Positions 23,371-31,095 of a stretch of 56,231 nt of DNA are shown here, in pieces. Source of the stretch: an uncultured Verrucomicrobia subdivision 3 bacterium (lineage in GTDB: Bacteria > Verrucomicrobiota > Verrucomicrobiia > Limisphaerales > UBA11358); NCBI GenBank assembly GCA_903875465.1, contig CAIQWB010000076.1, forward strand, positions 1 to 56,231, given 5' to 3'. A program made the translations under genes and the position numbers. Numbering within the stretch: the first letter of the stretch is position 1; each line of letters opens with the position of its first letter. Below the pieces are notes generated by a model. It saw only the letters and a program-made list of their open reading frames with translations. It made no database searches and was not told where the DNA came from.

Positions 23371-24195
23371 TTATTCATTACGTTGGTAGACTCTCACCCA
23401 ATCCACTTCGAAACGCATCGGGAAGGGGGTATGCGCTGGGTCGCCGCCGGTGGCGCCAATGGCCTGGTTTAACAAGATATACTCTGGATAATGAAAGGGG
23501 TTGCCCCGGTCCGCGTTATCCGCCGTGGCCAAAGCCAGGTGATTCATGAGCTGCCCATCCAGCAGCAAATCAATGTTGGTGGCGTTCCATTCCATGGTCC
23601 AAATATGGAAGGCATTGGACCATGCCTCGCCGCCCAGCGCCGTAATTGGTTTGGGCACAGCGGACCAGATGGCTTTGCCGTCCCGCTGGTAAACAAAGTT
23701 GGCGCGGATTTGACCGGTGTAATATTCCATGATGTCAATTTCCCCGCCAGCGGGCCAGCCAACGCCTGGACGATCGGCACCCAGCACCCAGAAGGCGGGC
23801 CAGCTGCCCAGTTGGGTATTTATGCGCCCGCGTACTTCGAACTTGCCGTATTTGAACTCCTGCCTATGGCGGGTGATGAGGCTGGCCGAGGTGTAATCAA
23901 TCCATTCGCGGCTGGTCCGCCAGTGGTTACTGCCGGGCACATATTTGGGATTGCGCTTGTGTTCCCGACGCCCCTCGATGATGAGAAAACCATTGGTGCA
24001 ATAAGCGTTTTCGGGCTGGTACCATTGCAATTCCTCGTTGCGCTCAAAGCCGTGTTCGTACCCCCAATTCGCCGGGTTGGGCGGACCGTTGCGGTCAAAT
24101 TCATCGTGCCAGACCATTTTCCAACCCTCCGCCGCCCGCACGGCAAAACCGAGGGGCAGTAACAACGCCAAGACCAAGGCCGTATGCAGCTTCAT
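23371..24195 (-). CDS. Secreted glycoside hydrolase family 16 beta-glucanase
   Basis: The 274-aa protein begins with a signal peptide (MKLHTALVLALLLPLGFAVRAAEG), followed by a single GH16 domain. The catalytic motif GEIDIMEYY gives nucleophile Glu152 and acid/base Glu157 with Asp154 between. Aromatic residues typical of the cleft (WHDEFD, NAYCTNGFLIIEG, SWPAFWVLG) are present. The family hydrolyses beta-1,3 or mixed-linkage glucans, agars or carrageenans; the motif and length fit laminarinase or lichenase best. ATG 24195 is chosen for its signal peptide. Confidence 0.9.
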   Translation of the reverse strand: MKLHTALVLALLLPLGFAVRAAEGWKMVWHDEFDRNGPPNPANWGYEHGFERNEELQWYQPENAYCTNGFLIIEGRREHKRNPKYVPGSNHWRTSREWIDYTSASLITRHRQEFKYGKFEVRGRINTQLGSWPAFWVLGADRPGVGWPAGGEIDIMEYYTGQIRANFVYQRDGKAIWSAVPKPITALGGEAWSNAFHIWTMEWNATNIDLLLDGQLMNHLALATADNADRGNPFHYPEYILLNQAIGATGGDPAHTPFPMRFEVDWVRVYQRNE

Positions 24196-24299
24196 ATAAT
24201 TTGAGATATCCGTTGGGTTTGCCGTCCGCGAATCGGCGCGGAATTCGTGCGGCATTCTCTCCCTGCCCGTCTGATTTGCAAGTTCTTTAGAACATCGGT

Positions 24300-24587
24300 T
24301 CAATGACTGGCGGTGCCAAACTGCCGCCAGTTCGTTTCCTTCATGTGGATTTTGAAATGTCGTGCGGCCGTTTGCAAGTTGGCGAAGGCCAAATCCCGCT
24401 CGGCTTCGGTCACGCCACCGACCTGATCAAAGCGGGCCATGGCATCGCGCACATGCGTGGCGTCGGTCATTGGCTCCTTGCGGGTTTTGGGAAAGGCGAA
24501 GGCCGAGGCCGGCAACGCCGCTTTTTCCGCCGTCGAGAGCCGGCCATGGGTGGTAGTCGGGCTAAATTTCCACGTGGAGTCGGACAT
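24300..24587 (-). CDS. Small DUF6582-like protein
   Basis: The 95-aa protein from ATG 24587 contains the pattern LPASAFAFPKTRKEPMTDAT followed by HVRDAMARFDQVGGVTEAE, typical of a small family often found as a domain in phage and mobile-element proteins but also as free proteins. The function is unknown. It lies between GH16 and alcohol dehydrogenase genes, all in the same direction. The frame is open further upstream into the dehydrogenase gene, but the sequence there is not family-like. Confidence 0.6.
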   Translation of the reverse strand: MSDSTWKFSPTTTHGRLSTAEKAALPASAFAFPKTRKEPMTDATHVRDAMARFDQVGGVTEAERDLAFANLQTAARHFKIHMKETNWRQFGTASH

Positions 24588-24627
24588 GGTATTGATTTTC
24601 GCTGGATGTTCAAACCGGCCGGTTTGC

Positions 24628-25662
24628 TTACGGGGCGGCAAAATCCAGCACCACACGCGAGGCCACGTCCCCATGTTCCAGACGTTTCAATACCTCGTTA
24701 ATCGCCGATAACGGTTGCAATTCAATGTCTGCCTTCACCCTGCCGGCGGCCGCAAAAGCCAGAGCTTCCGTCATGTCCTGTCGTGTGCCCACAAAAGAGC
24801 CACGGATCGTGATACAATTTGCCACCACGTCGAAGAGCGGGGTGGGGAATTCACCGGGCGGCAACCCCACCAAGACGCAGGTGCCCCGTTTGCGCGTCAT
24901 GCCCACGCCCTGCTTGAAGGCACCGAGCGAGGCGGCCGTGATCAGCACACCGTGCGCACCGCCGCCGGTGCCCTGCCTCACGGCCGTCACTGGGTCGCCG
25001 GATTTGGCATTCACCGTGAGGTCAGCTCCCAACTTTTTGGCATGGGCCAGTTTACCCTCATCAATGTCAATCGCGCACACCTGGAGCCCCATGACCTTTG
25101 CATATTGCACCGCCAGATGACCCAGACCGCCAATGCCGGAAATCGCGATCCATTCCCCGGGGCGCGCGCCCGTTTCCTTGATGCCTTTGTAGGTGGTGAT
25201 GCCCGCGCAAATCAGCGGGGCCGCCTCAGTCGAGGTAAGGCCGTCTGGGATGTGCGCCACGTAATCCGGGTCCGCCAGAATGTATTCGGCAAAGCCCCCG
25301 TTTTTTGTATAACCGCCAAACTGGGCGGCGGCGCACACCGTTTCCTCGGCCTTTAGGCAATATTCGCAATGGCCGCACGCCGAATAGAGCCACGGCACGC
25401 CCACGCGGTCGCCGTTTTTCACCACCGTGACTCCCGCGCCCACCGCCACCACCAGCCCAATGGCCTCATGGCCGGGGATGAAGGGCAGGGCGGGCTTCAA
25501 GGGCCAGTCGCCGTTCCAGGCATGCACATCCGTGTGACATACGCCGCACGCCTCAGTTTTCACCAGGATTTGGCCCGGTCCCGGCGTGGGCACGTCCCAC
25601 GTTTGCATTATCAATGGCTGTCCAAAGCTCTTCACCACCGCCGCTTGCATTTTTTGAATCAT
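24628..25662 (-). CDS. adhP: Zinc-dependent alcohol dehydrogenase
   Basis: The 344-aa protein is a medium-chain dehydrogenase of the AdhP type, oxidising primary alcohols such as ethanol with NAD. Catalytic zinc ligands are visible at Cys42 (GVCHTDVHAWNGDWP) and His65 (FIPGHEAIG). Four structural-zinc cysteines lie in CGHCEYC and the Cys at 110. The nucleotide motif ISGIGGLGHLAVQYAKVMG follows near residue 175. Length and motifs are standard. Located between YceI and a small DUF protein, with an aldehyde dehydrogenase upstream, so alcohol-aldehyde oxidation may be linked. Confidence 0.94.
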   Translation of the reverse strand: MIQKMQAAVVKSFGQPLIMQTWDVPTPGPGQILVKTEACGVCHTDVHAWNGDWPLKPALPFIPGHEAIGLVVAVGAGVTVVKNGDRVGVPWLYSACGHCEYCLKAEETVCAAAQFGGYTKNGGFAEYILADPDYVAHIPDGLTSTEAAPLICAGITTYKGIKETGARPGEWIAISGIGGLGHLAVQYAKVMGLQVCAIDIDEGKLAHAKKLGADLTVNAKSGDPVTAVRQGTGGGAHGVLITAASLGAFKQGVGMTRKRGTCVLVGLPPGEFPTPLFDVVANCITIRGSFVGTRQDMTEALAFAAAGRVKADIELQPLSAINEVLKRLEHGDVASRVVLDFAAP

Positions 25663-25707
25663 AATTTTTCAACGTAAGCCGGCCCCTTGCCGGGTTGCCG
25701 GTAACCG

Positions 25708-26313
25708 TCATTGCTGATCCGCTTCAATATTAATGAGGACATCCACGATGTTCCCAATCGCCCCCTGATCGGCCGCAATGCCGAAATCGCGCCGGTCGAG
25801 CGTCACGGCGGCTTCCCAACCGGAAATCGTCGCCCCCTTCATGCCCGGGCCAAAGCCCAGTGACTTCACCTTGAGCACCACTTCCTTGCTTACGTTTTTC
25901 AGGGTAAGTTTGCCCGTCACATCGTAGGTGTTGTCGCCCGTGCTTTTCCACGACTCGCTCTTGAAGGCCAGCGTCGGAAACGCCGCCGCCGCAAAAAAAT
26001 TCGTGGAACGCAAGTCGTCATCCCGCATTTTCGTGTTCGTGGTGATGCTGGCGACTTGCATAACCGCTTCCACCGTGCTGTTTTCCGGGTGATCGCGGTC
26101 CACGACAATAGTGCCTTTCACCTGGCTAAAATAGCCCGGGACCTTGGTGAAGAAGTGGGCGATGGAAAATCCCACCCACGAATGCACGGGATCAATATTG
26201 TAGGTTTCGATGGCCGCCTGGGCCGACGCCAGCGACCCGAGTGTGAGGAGGGAAATGAGGAGTGCGAGCAAGGAAAGTTTCATATTGAAGGTTTTAACAG
26301 GAATTGATTTCAT
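25708..26313 (-). CDS. YceI-family periplasmic lipid-binding protein
   Basis: The 201-aa protein has a signal peptide (MKLSLLALLISLLTLGSLASAQA, after ten leading residues; ATG 26283 is an alternative start) and a YceI lipocalin-like barrel. Conserved pieces are YNIDPVHSWVGFSIAHFF, GTIVVDRDHPENSTVEAVMQ, DLRSTNFFAAAAFPTLAFKS and VTLDRRDFGI. Family members bind isoprenoid chains and respond to stress. It lies between aldehyde and alcohol dehydrogenase genes on the same strand. Confidence 0.9.
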   Translation of the reverse strand: MKSIPVKTFNMKLSLLALLISLLTLGSLASAQAAIETYNIDPVHSWVGFSIAHFFTKVPGYFSQVKGTIVVDRDHPENSTVEAVMQVASITTNTKMRDDDLRSTNFFAAAAFPTLAFKSESWKSTGDNTYDVTGKLTLKNVSKEVVLKVKSLGFGPGMKGATISGWEAAVTLDRRDFGIAADQGAIGNIVDVLINIEADQQ

Positions 26314-26348
26314 AGGTTTAATAGATGGGACAATTTAAGTATTTTCTG

Positions 26349-26381
26349 GTTTTCCGGGCACCGGCCCGGGGAAAACTTTTT
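26349..26381. other. Stem-loop downstream of the aldehyde dehydrogenase gene
   Basis: GTTTTCC pairs with GGAAAAC around an inner GGGC/GCCC stem with a 2-base bulge. A TTTTT run follows on the plus strand only. The gene that ends here lies on the minus strand, so as a terminator it would work better in the opposite direction. Low certainty. Confidence 0.3.
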
Positions 26382-27769
26382 CAGGCCGCTGCGTCAATGG
26401 GTGCCACGCGCACCAGCTTTTTATTCACAAATTCCTGAATGCCCAGGCTGGCCAGCTCGCGCCCGTAGCCCGAATTCTTGATGCCGCCAAAGGGCAGCTC
26501 TGGCGAGGTCCATGTGGGGTGGTTCACAAACATCATGCCGGTTTCCACCCGGCTGGCCACGCGTCTGCCCCGCGCCACATCCCGGGTGAACACAGACCCG
26601 CCCAGGCCAAATTCCGAATCATTCGCCAGCGCGACCGCCTCATCCTCATTCTTCACCCGGAAGAACAGCGCCACCGGTCCGAAAAATTCCTCACGATACG
26701 CCGGATTGCTCGGCTCAATGTTGGTCAAAATGGTCGGTTCCATGAACGCGCCGGGCCGGTCAATCCGGTGGCCGCCCAGCACCAGCTTGGCTCCCTGGGC
26801 GACCGCCCGCTTAATTTGGTCCAGCAACGTCACCAGCGCGGCTTCCGTCGAGAGCGGTCCCAGCGTGGTCGCCGGATCCATCGGGTCGCCCGGTTGCAAA
26901 CCCCCCAGGGCCTTTTGGAATTGCTCCAGAAACGCGTCTGCCAGGGACTCCACCACGATAAACCGTTTCGCCGCCACGCAGCACTGGCCGGTGTTGTTCA
27001 TCTTGGCCCAGACCGCCCATTTGACCGTCTGCTCCAAGTCCGCATCTTCCAGGACAATGAACGCATCGCTGCCACCCAGCTCCATCGTGGATTTTTTGAG
27101 ATTCTGTCCTGCCCGGGCGGCCACCGCTTGCCCCGCCGCCACACTGCCCGTCAGCGCCACTCCCTTGATGCGGGGATCATCGATCACCCGGTTCACCTGG
27201 TCGTAAGAGATCAACAGGTTTGTATAAACCCCTTGCGGCGCCCCTGCCTCGAGCCATAATTCCTCAAACGCGATGGCACATTGCGGCACGCAGCCGGCGT
27301 GCTTCACCATGACCACATTACCTGCCATCAGGTTCGGCGCGGCAAAACGCGCCAGTTGATAATACGGAAAATTCCACGGCTCCACCCCGAACAGCACACC
27401 CAATGGAGTGCTCAGGATCTCCGCCTCGCCCACCAATGGCGCCAGCGGCTGCGGGGCCAGGAACCGCTCGGCATTTTTGGCATAATACTCAATAATGTCG
27501 GCACTGAGCTGTACCTCTCCCCGGGCCTGGTCAATCAACTTGCCCATCTCCAGCGTGACCGGCCGGGCAAAATCATTCAAGCGCATCTTCATGATCGCCC
27601 CCGCCCGGGTAACCACCTTCGCCCGCTCGGCAAATGATTTCATCCGCCACGTTTCATAGGCCGCCGCAGCCGTTTTCAACGCCGTCTCCAGTTGTTTGTC
27701 CGAGAGCTCCTTGAATTTCTTCAAGAGTTTGCCGTTGTAGGGGTTGATGCTTTGGTAACTCATGGTCAT
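26381..27769 (-). CDS. NAD(P)-dependent succinate-semialdehyde dehydrogenase family
   Basis: The product (about 460 aa from ATG 27763 or 27769) is an aldehyde dehydrogenase of the SSADH/GabD-like short group. Seen: cofactor and catalytic Asn in GVEPWNFPYYQLARF, catalytic Glu228 in STMELGGSDAFIVLED and catalytic Cys261 in NNTGQCCVAAKRF, plus EEFFGPVALFF and LPFGGIKNSGYGRELASLG. Many relatives are annotated as succinate-semialdehyde dehydrogenase; the true aldehyde is uncertain. The start MTMSYQSINPYNG is family-like, and the long upstream extension of the frame is rejected. Divergent from the GH71/99-like gene. Confidence 0.9.
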   Translation of the reverse strand: MTMSYQSINPYNGKLLKKFKELSDKQLETALKTAAAAYETWRMKSFAERAKVVTRAGAIMKMRLNDFARPVTLEMGKLIDQARGEVQLSADIIEYYAKNAERFLAPQPLAPLVGEAEILSTPLGVLFGVEPWNFPYYQLARFAAPNLMAGNVVMVKHAGCVPQCAIAFEELWLEAGAPQGVYTNLLISYDQVNRVIDDPRIKGVALTGSVAAGQAVAARAGQNLKKSTMELGGSDAFIVLEDADLEQTVKWAVWAKMNNTGQCCVAAKRFIVVESLADAFLEQFQKALGGLQPGDPMDPATTLGPLSTEAALVTLLDQIKRAVAQGAKLVLGGHRIDRPGAFMEPTILTNIEPSNPAYREEFFGPVALFFRVKNEDEAVALANDSEFGLGGSVFTRDVARGRRVASRVETGMMFVNHPTWTSPELPFGGIKNSGYGRELASLGIQEFVNKKLVRVAPIDAAA

Positions 27770-27964
27770 CACCCTATACCCCGCCCAGCCCCCCGCCATG
27801 GGGTCTATCCCGCAGTCCAAGTTTATCTTTTGATTGCGGCTACCCGTTTGATGTTGGAACCTGTCGGCATGTACCATGTTCCTCCGAGGCTGAAGCCGCA
27901 TCCCGGTGCTGGAAATACTCTTGGGTATGCGGCCCAAGCCTTGGGCAACTGTAAGTGCCCCACG

Positions 27965-29302
27965 ATGCTTTTGGGGCTGCCAATCCTGGTACTTGGCACA
28001 GTTGGTCAGTTGGCGAGTCAGACCATTAGTGATGTTCGCGCTGAACATGCCAAGCTCGGACCCTATACCGGTCCGGTAGCTAACGGCCTGGCGGCAAAAT
28101 CGCTGGCAGGCAAGGTGATGTGTGGTTATCAGGGCTGGTTTGGCGTACCGGGGGATGGCAGTCTGCGAAATGGCTGGCAGCATTGGACGAAAGGTCGTGG
28201 TCCGCTGGTGGATGGCAATGTGAAGGTGGATTTGTGGCCGGACGTTACGGAATTACCGCCGGCGGAACGCTTTCCAACGGGCTTCAAACTGGCGGATGGC
28301 CGACCGGCGGAGGTTTTTAGTTCTTTCTCAAAAGCGACGGTGTTGCGACATTTTCGGTGGTTGCAGGATTACGGAATTGACGGCGTCTTCGTTCAGCGTT
28401 TTGCCAATGGCCTGCGGAATCCAGCAACGCTGGAGCATAACAACACAGTGCTGGCGAGTTGCCGGGAAGGTGCCAACCGCCACGGGCGGACCTATGCGGT
28501 CATGTATGATTTGAGCGGCTTGGGCCCGGGCCGGATGGAAGAGGTGATGAATGACTGGCGGGCCTTGCGTAAAGCGATGCAAATCACCCGGGATCCCGCG
28601 TATCAATGCGAGCATGGCCAGCCGGTTGTGGCGGTGTGGGGCGTTGGCTTCAATGACCGGCGCGAATATACTGTGGACGAATGCCGCCGGTTGGTCGAGT
28701 TCCTCAAGGCTGATCCGGAGGCTGGTGGTTGCACCGTGATGCTGGGCGTGCCGGCGCATTGGCGGGAATCAAGTCATGACGCCGTTAGCGATCCCCGTTT
28801 ACTCGAAGTAATCTCCCGGGCCGATATTGTCAGTCCCTGGACAGTGGGGCGTTATGCCAGCCGGGAGGAGGCCCGGCGTTACGCGCAGGAATTGCTACAA
28901 CCCGATCTGGACTGGTGTGCGGCCCGCCACTTGGAATATTTGCCCGTGGTGTTTCCGGGATTTAGCTGGCATAACATGAAAGGTGGGCCGCTGAATCAAA
29001 TTCCACGGCAGGGCGGGGAGTTCTTCTGGACGCAATTCAACGAGGTGAAGCGGGCTGGGGCCAGCATGGTTTATGTGGCCATGTTTGACGAATTGGATGA
29101 AGGCACCGCCATTTTCAAATGTGCCAATAACGTACCGATGGGGGAACAGTCACAGTTTCTCACTTATGAGGGGCTGCCCAATGATTATTATTTGAGGCTG
29201 GCGGGCCAAGGGGGGAAATTATTGCGCGGGGAGGTCCCGCTGGACATCCGGGCAAGCCAGGCGGCCGGGCGATCGGCAGGCTCCCAAACCAACACTGAAT
29301 GA
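27965..29302 (+). CDS. Secreted GH71/GH99-like protein
   Basis: The product is about 445 aa from ATG 27965, which gives a signal-like N-terminus (MLLGLPILVLGTVGQLASQT). The rest resembles the GH71/99-like family often labelled xylosidase/arabinosidase in Bacteroidota and Verrucomicrobiota. Seen: KVMCGYQGWFGVPGDGS, HWTKGRGP, LQDYGIDGVFVQRFANGLR, YAVMYDLSGL and VFPGFSWHNMKGGPLNQIPR; acidic residues in MFDELDEGT probably line the active site. The substrate is unknown, perhaps alpha-mannan-like or other glycans. The frame is open back to 27692, with other ATGs at 27851 and 27869. Divergent from the aldehyde dehydrogenase. Confidence 0.78.
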   Translation: MLLGLPILVLGTVGQLASQTISDVRAEHAKLGPYTGPVANGLAAKSLAGKVMCGYQGWFGVPGDGSLRNGWQHWTKGRGPLVDGNVKVDLWPDVTELPPAERFPTGFKLADGRPAEVFSSFSKATVLRHFRWLQDYGIDGVFVQRFANGLRNPATLEHNNTVLASCREGANRHGRTYAVMYDLSGLGPGRMEEVMNDWRALRKAMQITRDPAYQCEHGQPVVAVWGVGFNDRREYTVDECRRLVEFLKADPEAGGCTVMLGVPAHWRESSHDAVSDPRLLEVISRADIVSPWTVGRYASREEARRYAQELLQPDLDWCAARHLEYLPVVFPGFSWHNMKGGPLNQIPRQGGEFFWTQFNEVKRAGASMVYVAMFDELDEGTAIFKCANNVPMGEQSQFLTYEGLPNDYYLRLAGQGGKLLRGEVPLDIRASQAAGRSAGSQTNTE

Positions 29303-29596
29303 ACTAACGAGAATGCGGGCGCAGCGAGGTTCTGTCTTGGCAGGGTGATTGGTGCATTGTTAGTGGGTAAGCAGTTGGCAGTTTAGGTGCAATCAAAATT
29401 CACAATAAAAGTGCTGGTAACTGTTCCCTATTATCTGAAGTTTTCGCGAAATATCTTGCCCTTAACTTTTACTGTTCCAAAATACCTTCTCGTGGCGACC
29501 GGGTGCATCAAGTCAATCCACTGGTTGGACGCCATGACAGGACACGTTAAAAGTTGACGACTTAAAAAAGTCGCCAACCTTGGGGTTAAACAGGAT
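29303..29596. other. Non-coding stretch before the tRNA gene
   Basis: There is no convincing gene in these 294 bases. A possible tRNA promoter is TTGGAC at 29525-29530 and TAAAAG at 29548-29553, 17 bases apart. A perfect palindrome CGACTTAAAAAAGTCG lies at 29558-29573, downstream of that and before the tRNA. Its half-sites equal those of the two palindromes in front of the porin operon at 34.5 kb. Confidence 0.4.
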
Positions 29597-29672
29597 GGGC
29601 TTGTAGCTCAGCGGTTAGAGCAGGCGACTCATAATCGCTTGGTCCCCGGTTCAAATCCGGGCGGGCCCACCA
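29597..29672 (+). tRNA. ileX: tRNA-Ile with CAU anticodon (AUA decoder)
   Basis: A complete 76-base cloverleaf with encoded CCA: acceptor stem GGGCTTG/CGGGCCC, D arm GCTC/GAGC, anticodon stem GGCGA/TCGCT with loop CTCATAA, and T arm CCCGG/CCGGG with TTCAAAT loop. A CAT anticodon usually means Met. However, the anticodon arm and D arm closely follow E. coli tRNA-Ile2 (GTTAGAGCAGGCGACTCATA), so it should be the isoleucine tRNA whose C34 is changed to lysidine by TilS in order to read AUA. An elongator tRNA-Met would carry a different anticodon stem. A T-run follows the CCA. Confidence 0.92.
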
Positions 29673-29683
29673 TTTTTAAAACC

Positions 29684-30022
29684 TCACAACAGCATTTTGA
29701 CCATGGCGGGCATGGGCGTTTGGGCCAGCTTGGGCTTGATCACTTTTTCCTGCAGGTGCTCCCGCAACAGGGTGTTTACCCATTCCCGCGAGGTTTCAAT
29801 TTCGCCCAGTTCCAAAAAGGTTTCACCATCCCGCTCGATTAGTTCATAATGTTTGACGCGGATTTGGAGGGCCGCATTTTCGCCTTTTAATTCCAAGGTG
29901 AGGCTTAGGGAACGGCTTTCGGTGTCGATAGCCAGTTCGGTCAGGGTGCCATATGGCTGGAGCCAGGTGGAATTCAGGGTTTTTCGAGCAGTGGAGTTGG
30001 CAAAATCGCTAAAAAAGCTCAT
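29684..30022 (-). CDS. Hypothetical protein, 112 aa
   Basis: I do not recognise this family. The protein has no signal or membrane segment. Residues 20-75 alternate polar and hydrophobic residues as in beta strands (LTELAIDTESRSLSLTLELK), and the C-terminus is helical and basic (EWVNTLLREHLQEKVIKPKL). The balanced composition, the good start and the place between the tRNA and the next gene support a real gene. It is convergent with the tRNA, ending 12 bases beyond it. Confidence 0.6.
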   Translation of the reverse strand: MSFFSDFANSTARKTLNSTWLQPYGTLTELAIDTESRSLSLTLELKGENAALQIRVKHYELIERDGETFLELGEIETSREWVNTLLREHLQEKVIKPKLAQTPMPAMVKMLL

Positions 30023-30097
30023 GGTTTAATGGCAGAATATCCGGCCGGAAGGCGAAGGGGAATCTTAAATGGTGGGGCCTACCCCGGCTGTTGGAAT

Positions 30098-30125
30098 TTG
30101 ACAAATAGCTGGTTTGGGACATATT
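30098..30125 (+). promoter_or_regulatory. Likely sigma-70 promoter of the gene at 30150
   Basis: A perfect -35 box TTGACA (30098-30103) and CATATT (30120-30125, 4/6) stand 16 bases apart, with GGAAGG and ATG 30150 following at suitable distances. One of the two best consensus promoters in the window. Confidence 0.45.
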
Positions 30126-30149
30126 GCGACTGGTGGAAGGTGCGTCGTT

Positions 30150-30707
30150 ATGAACATGTTGATGCCTAAATCGTTGTTTCTGACTGCGTTCGGTGCGTTC
30201 AGTCTGGTGTGTATCAATGTTTCCCTGTGGGCGGCTGAACCTGCTGCTTCCGAGGCAGCGGCCCCGGCGCTACCCTACGGGGTGCCTCAGGTAATCCAAT
30301 TATCCCAGGCCCAAATTAGCGAAAGCACCATTGTTGCCTACGTCAAGAATTCGGGCAATAGTTACGGGCTGGATGCCAGCCAGATCATTTATTTGCGGCA
30401 GCAAGGCGTTTCGGACAATGTCCTCAATGCCATGTTAAGCCAGCCCAAACCGGGCAGTGTGGCCGTTTCCGCTGTGTCCACTCTCGCCGCCCAAGCTCCC
30501 GCCCCGGTGGTGGCACCGGTTACCCAAGTAGTTGCCGCGCCTGTCACTTATGTTCCCGCTTCGACCGTTTATGTCATTCCGGACACGGCCACGGATCGTT
30601 ATTACAATTCTTACTATGCCTACCCCCGATATTATTCGCCGCTTTCCGTTTCCATCGGCTTCGGGGGATATTACCGGGGTTGCTCTCGTGGTGTCTGGCG
30701 TCGGTGA
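30150..30707 (+). CDS. Secreted protein of unknown function
   Basis: The 185-aa product from ATG 30150 starts with a signal peptide (KSLFLTAFGAFSLVCINVSLWAAEP). Residues 45-95 (VPQVIQLSQAQISESTIVAY to GVSDNVLNAMLSQ) look like a small helical domain in which two helices end in Gly-Val. Then comes a Pro/Ala/Val-rich linker and a Tyr-rich tail (RYYNSYYAYPRYYSP) ending in a Gly/Tyr patch. Similar secreted proteins occur in Verrucomicrobiota, but I know no function. GGAAGG precedes the ATG and a TTGACA promoter lies upstream. Confidence 0.65.
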   Translation: MNMLMPKSLFLTAFGAFSLVCINVSLWAAEPAASEAAAPALPYGVPQVIQLSQAQISESTIVAYVKNSGNSYGLDASQIIYLRQQGVSDNVLNAMLSQPKPGSVAVSAVSTLAAQAPAPVVAPVTQVVAAPVTYVPASTVYVIPDTATDRYYNSYYAYPRYYSPLSVSIGFGGYYRGCSRGVWRR

Positions 30708-30725
30708 AAGAGGCGGGCTTTTCCT

Positions 30726-31091
30726 GTGATTTTCGCGACTGTAAACCAATTCAAGCAGGTAATCCTTGTCAATTATCTGGGCCACATCAAGCCGGTGGAG
30801 CTCAAGCAAAGCCGCGAGGAGCTCAAAAGCCTGCTGGCCGAATTGCGTCCGGGTTTTCGAATGTTGGTGGATCTCTCCCAGTTGGCATCCATGGGGCTGG
30901 ATTGCCGGGCGGAATTAGGCCGCAACATGGATATGTTTTCGCAAGCCGGGGTGGGCCGGGTGGTGCGCATCATTCCGGATCCGACCAAGGATTTGGGCCT
31001 GAATATTCTAGCCGTGTTCCATTACCCCAATCATCCCGTCCTGGTCAGTTGTCGCACGGTGGCGGAGGGTTTTGAAAAACTGCTGGCTTGA
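30726..31091 (+). CDS. STAS-like conserved protein
   Basis: The 121-aa protein starts at GTG, preceded by GAAAGAGG. The pattern VILVNYLGHIKPVELKQSRE, LRPGFRMLVDLSQLASMGLD and a later VGRVVRIIPDP suggests the alternating beta-alpha fold of STAS or SpoIIAA-like domains. No phosphoacceptor Ser can be assigned with confidence. It lies 18 bases after the secreted protein gene in the same direction. Function unknown. Confidence 0.6.
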   Translation: MIFATVNQFKQVILVNYLGHIKPVELKQSREELKSLLAELRPGFRMLVDLSQLASMGLDCRAELGRNMDMFSQAGVGRVVRIIPDPTKDLGLNILAVFHYPNHPVLVSCRTVAEGFEKLLA

Positions 31092-31095
31092 CCCA

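Noticed and set aside
27770-28183. N-terminal extension of the aldehyde dehydrogenase up to 28183
   Set aside because: The extra 138 residues overlap the divergent GH71/99-like gene and have no similarity to the family; the usual start is at 27763-27769.
29597-29672. tRNA-Met
   Set aside because: The anticodon is CAT, but the anticodon and D arms follow tRNA-Ile2 closely, not elongator or initiator Met.
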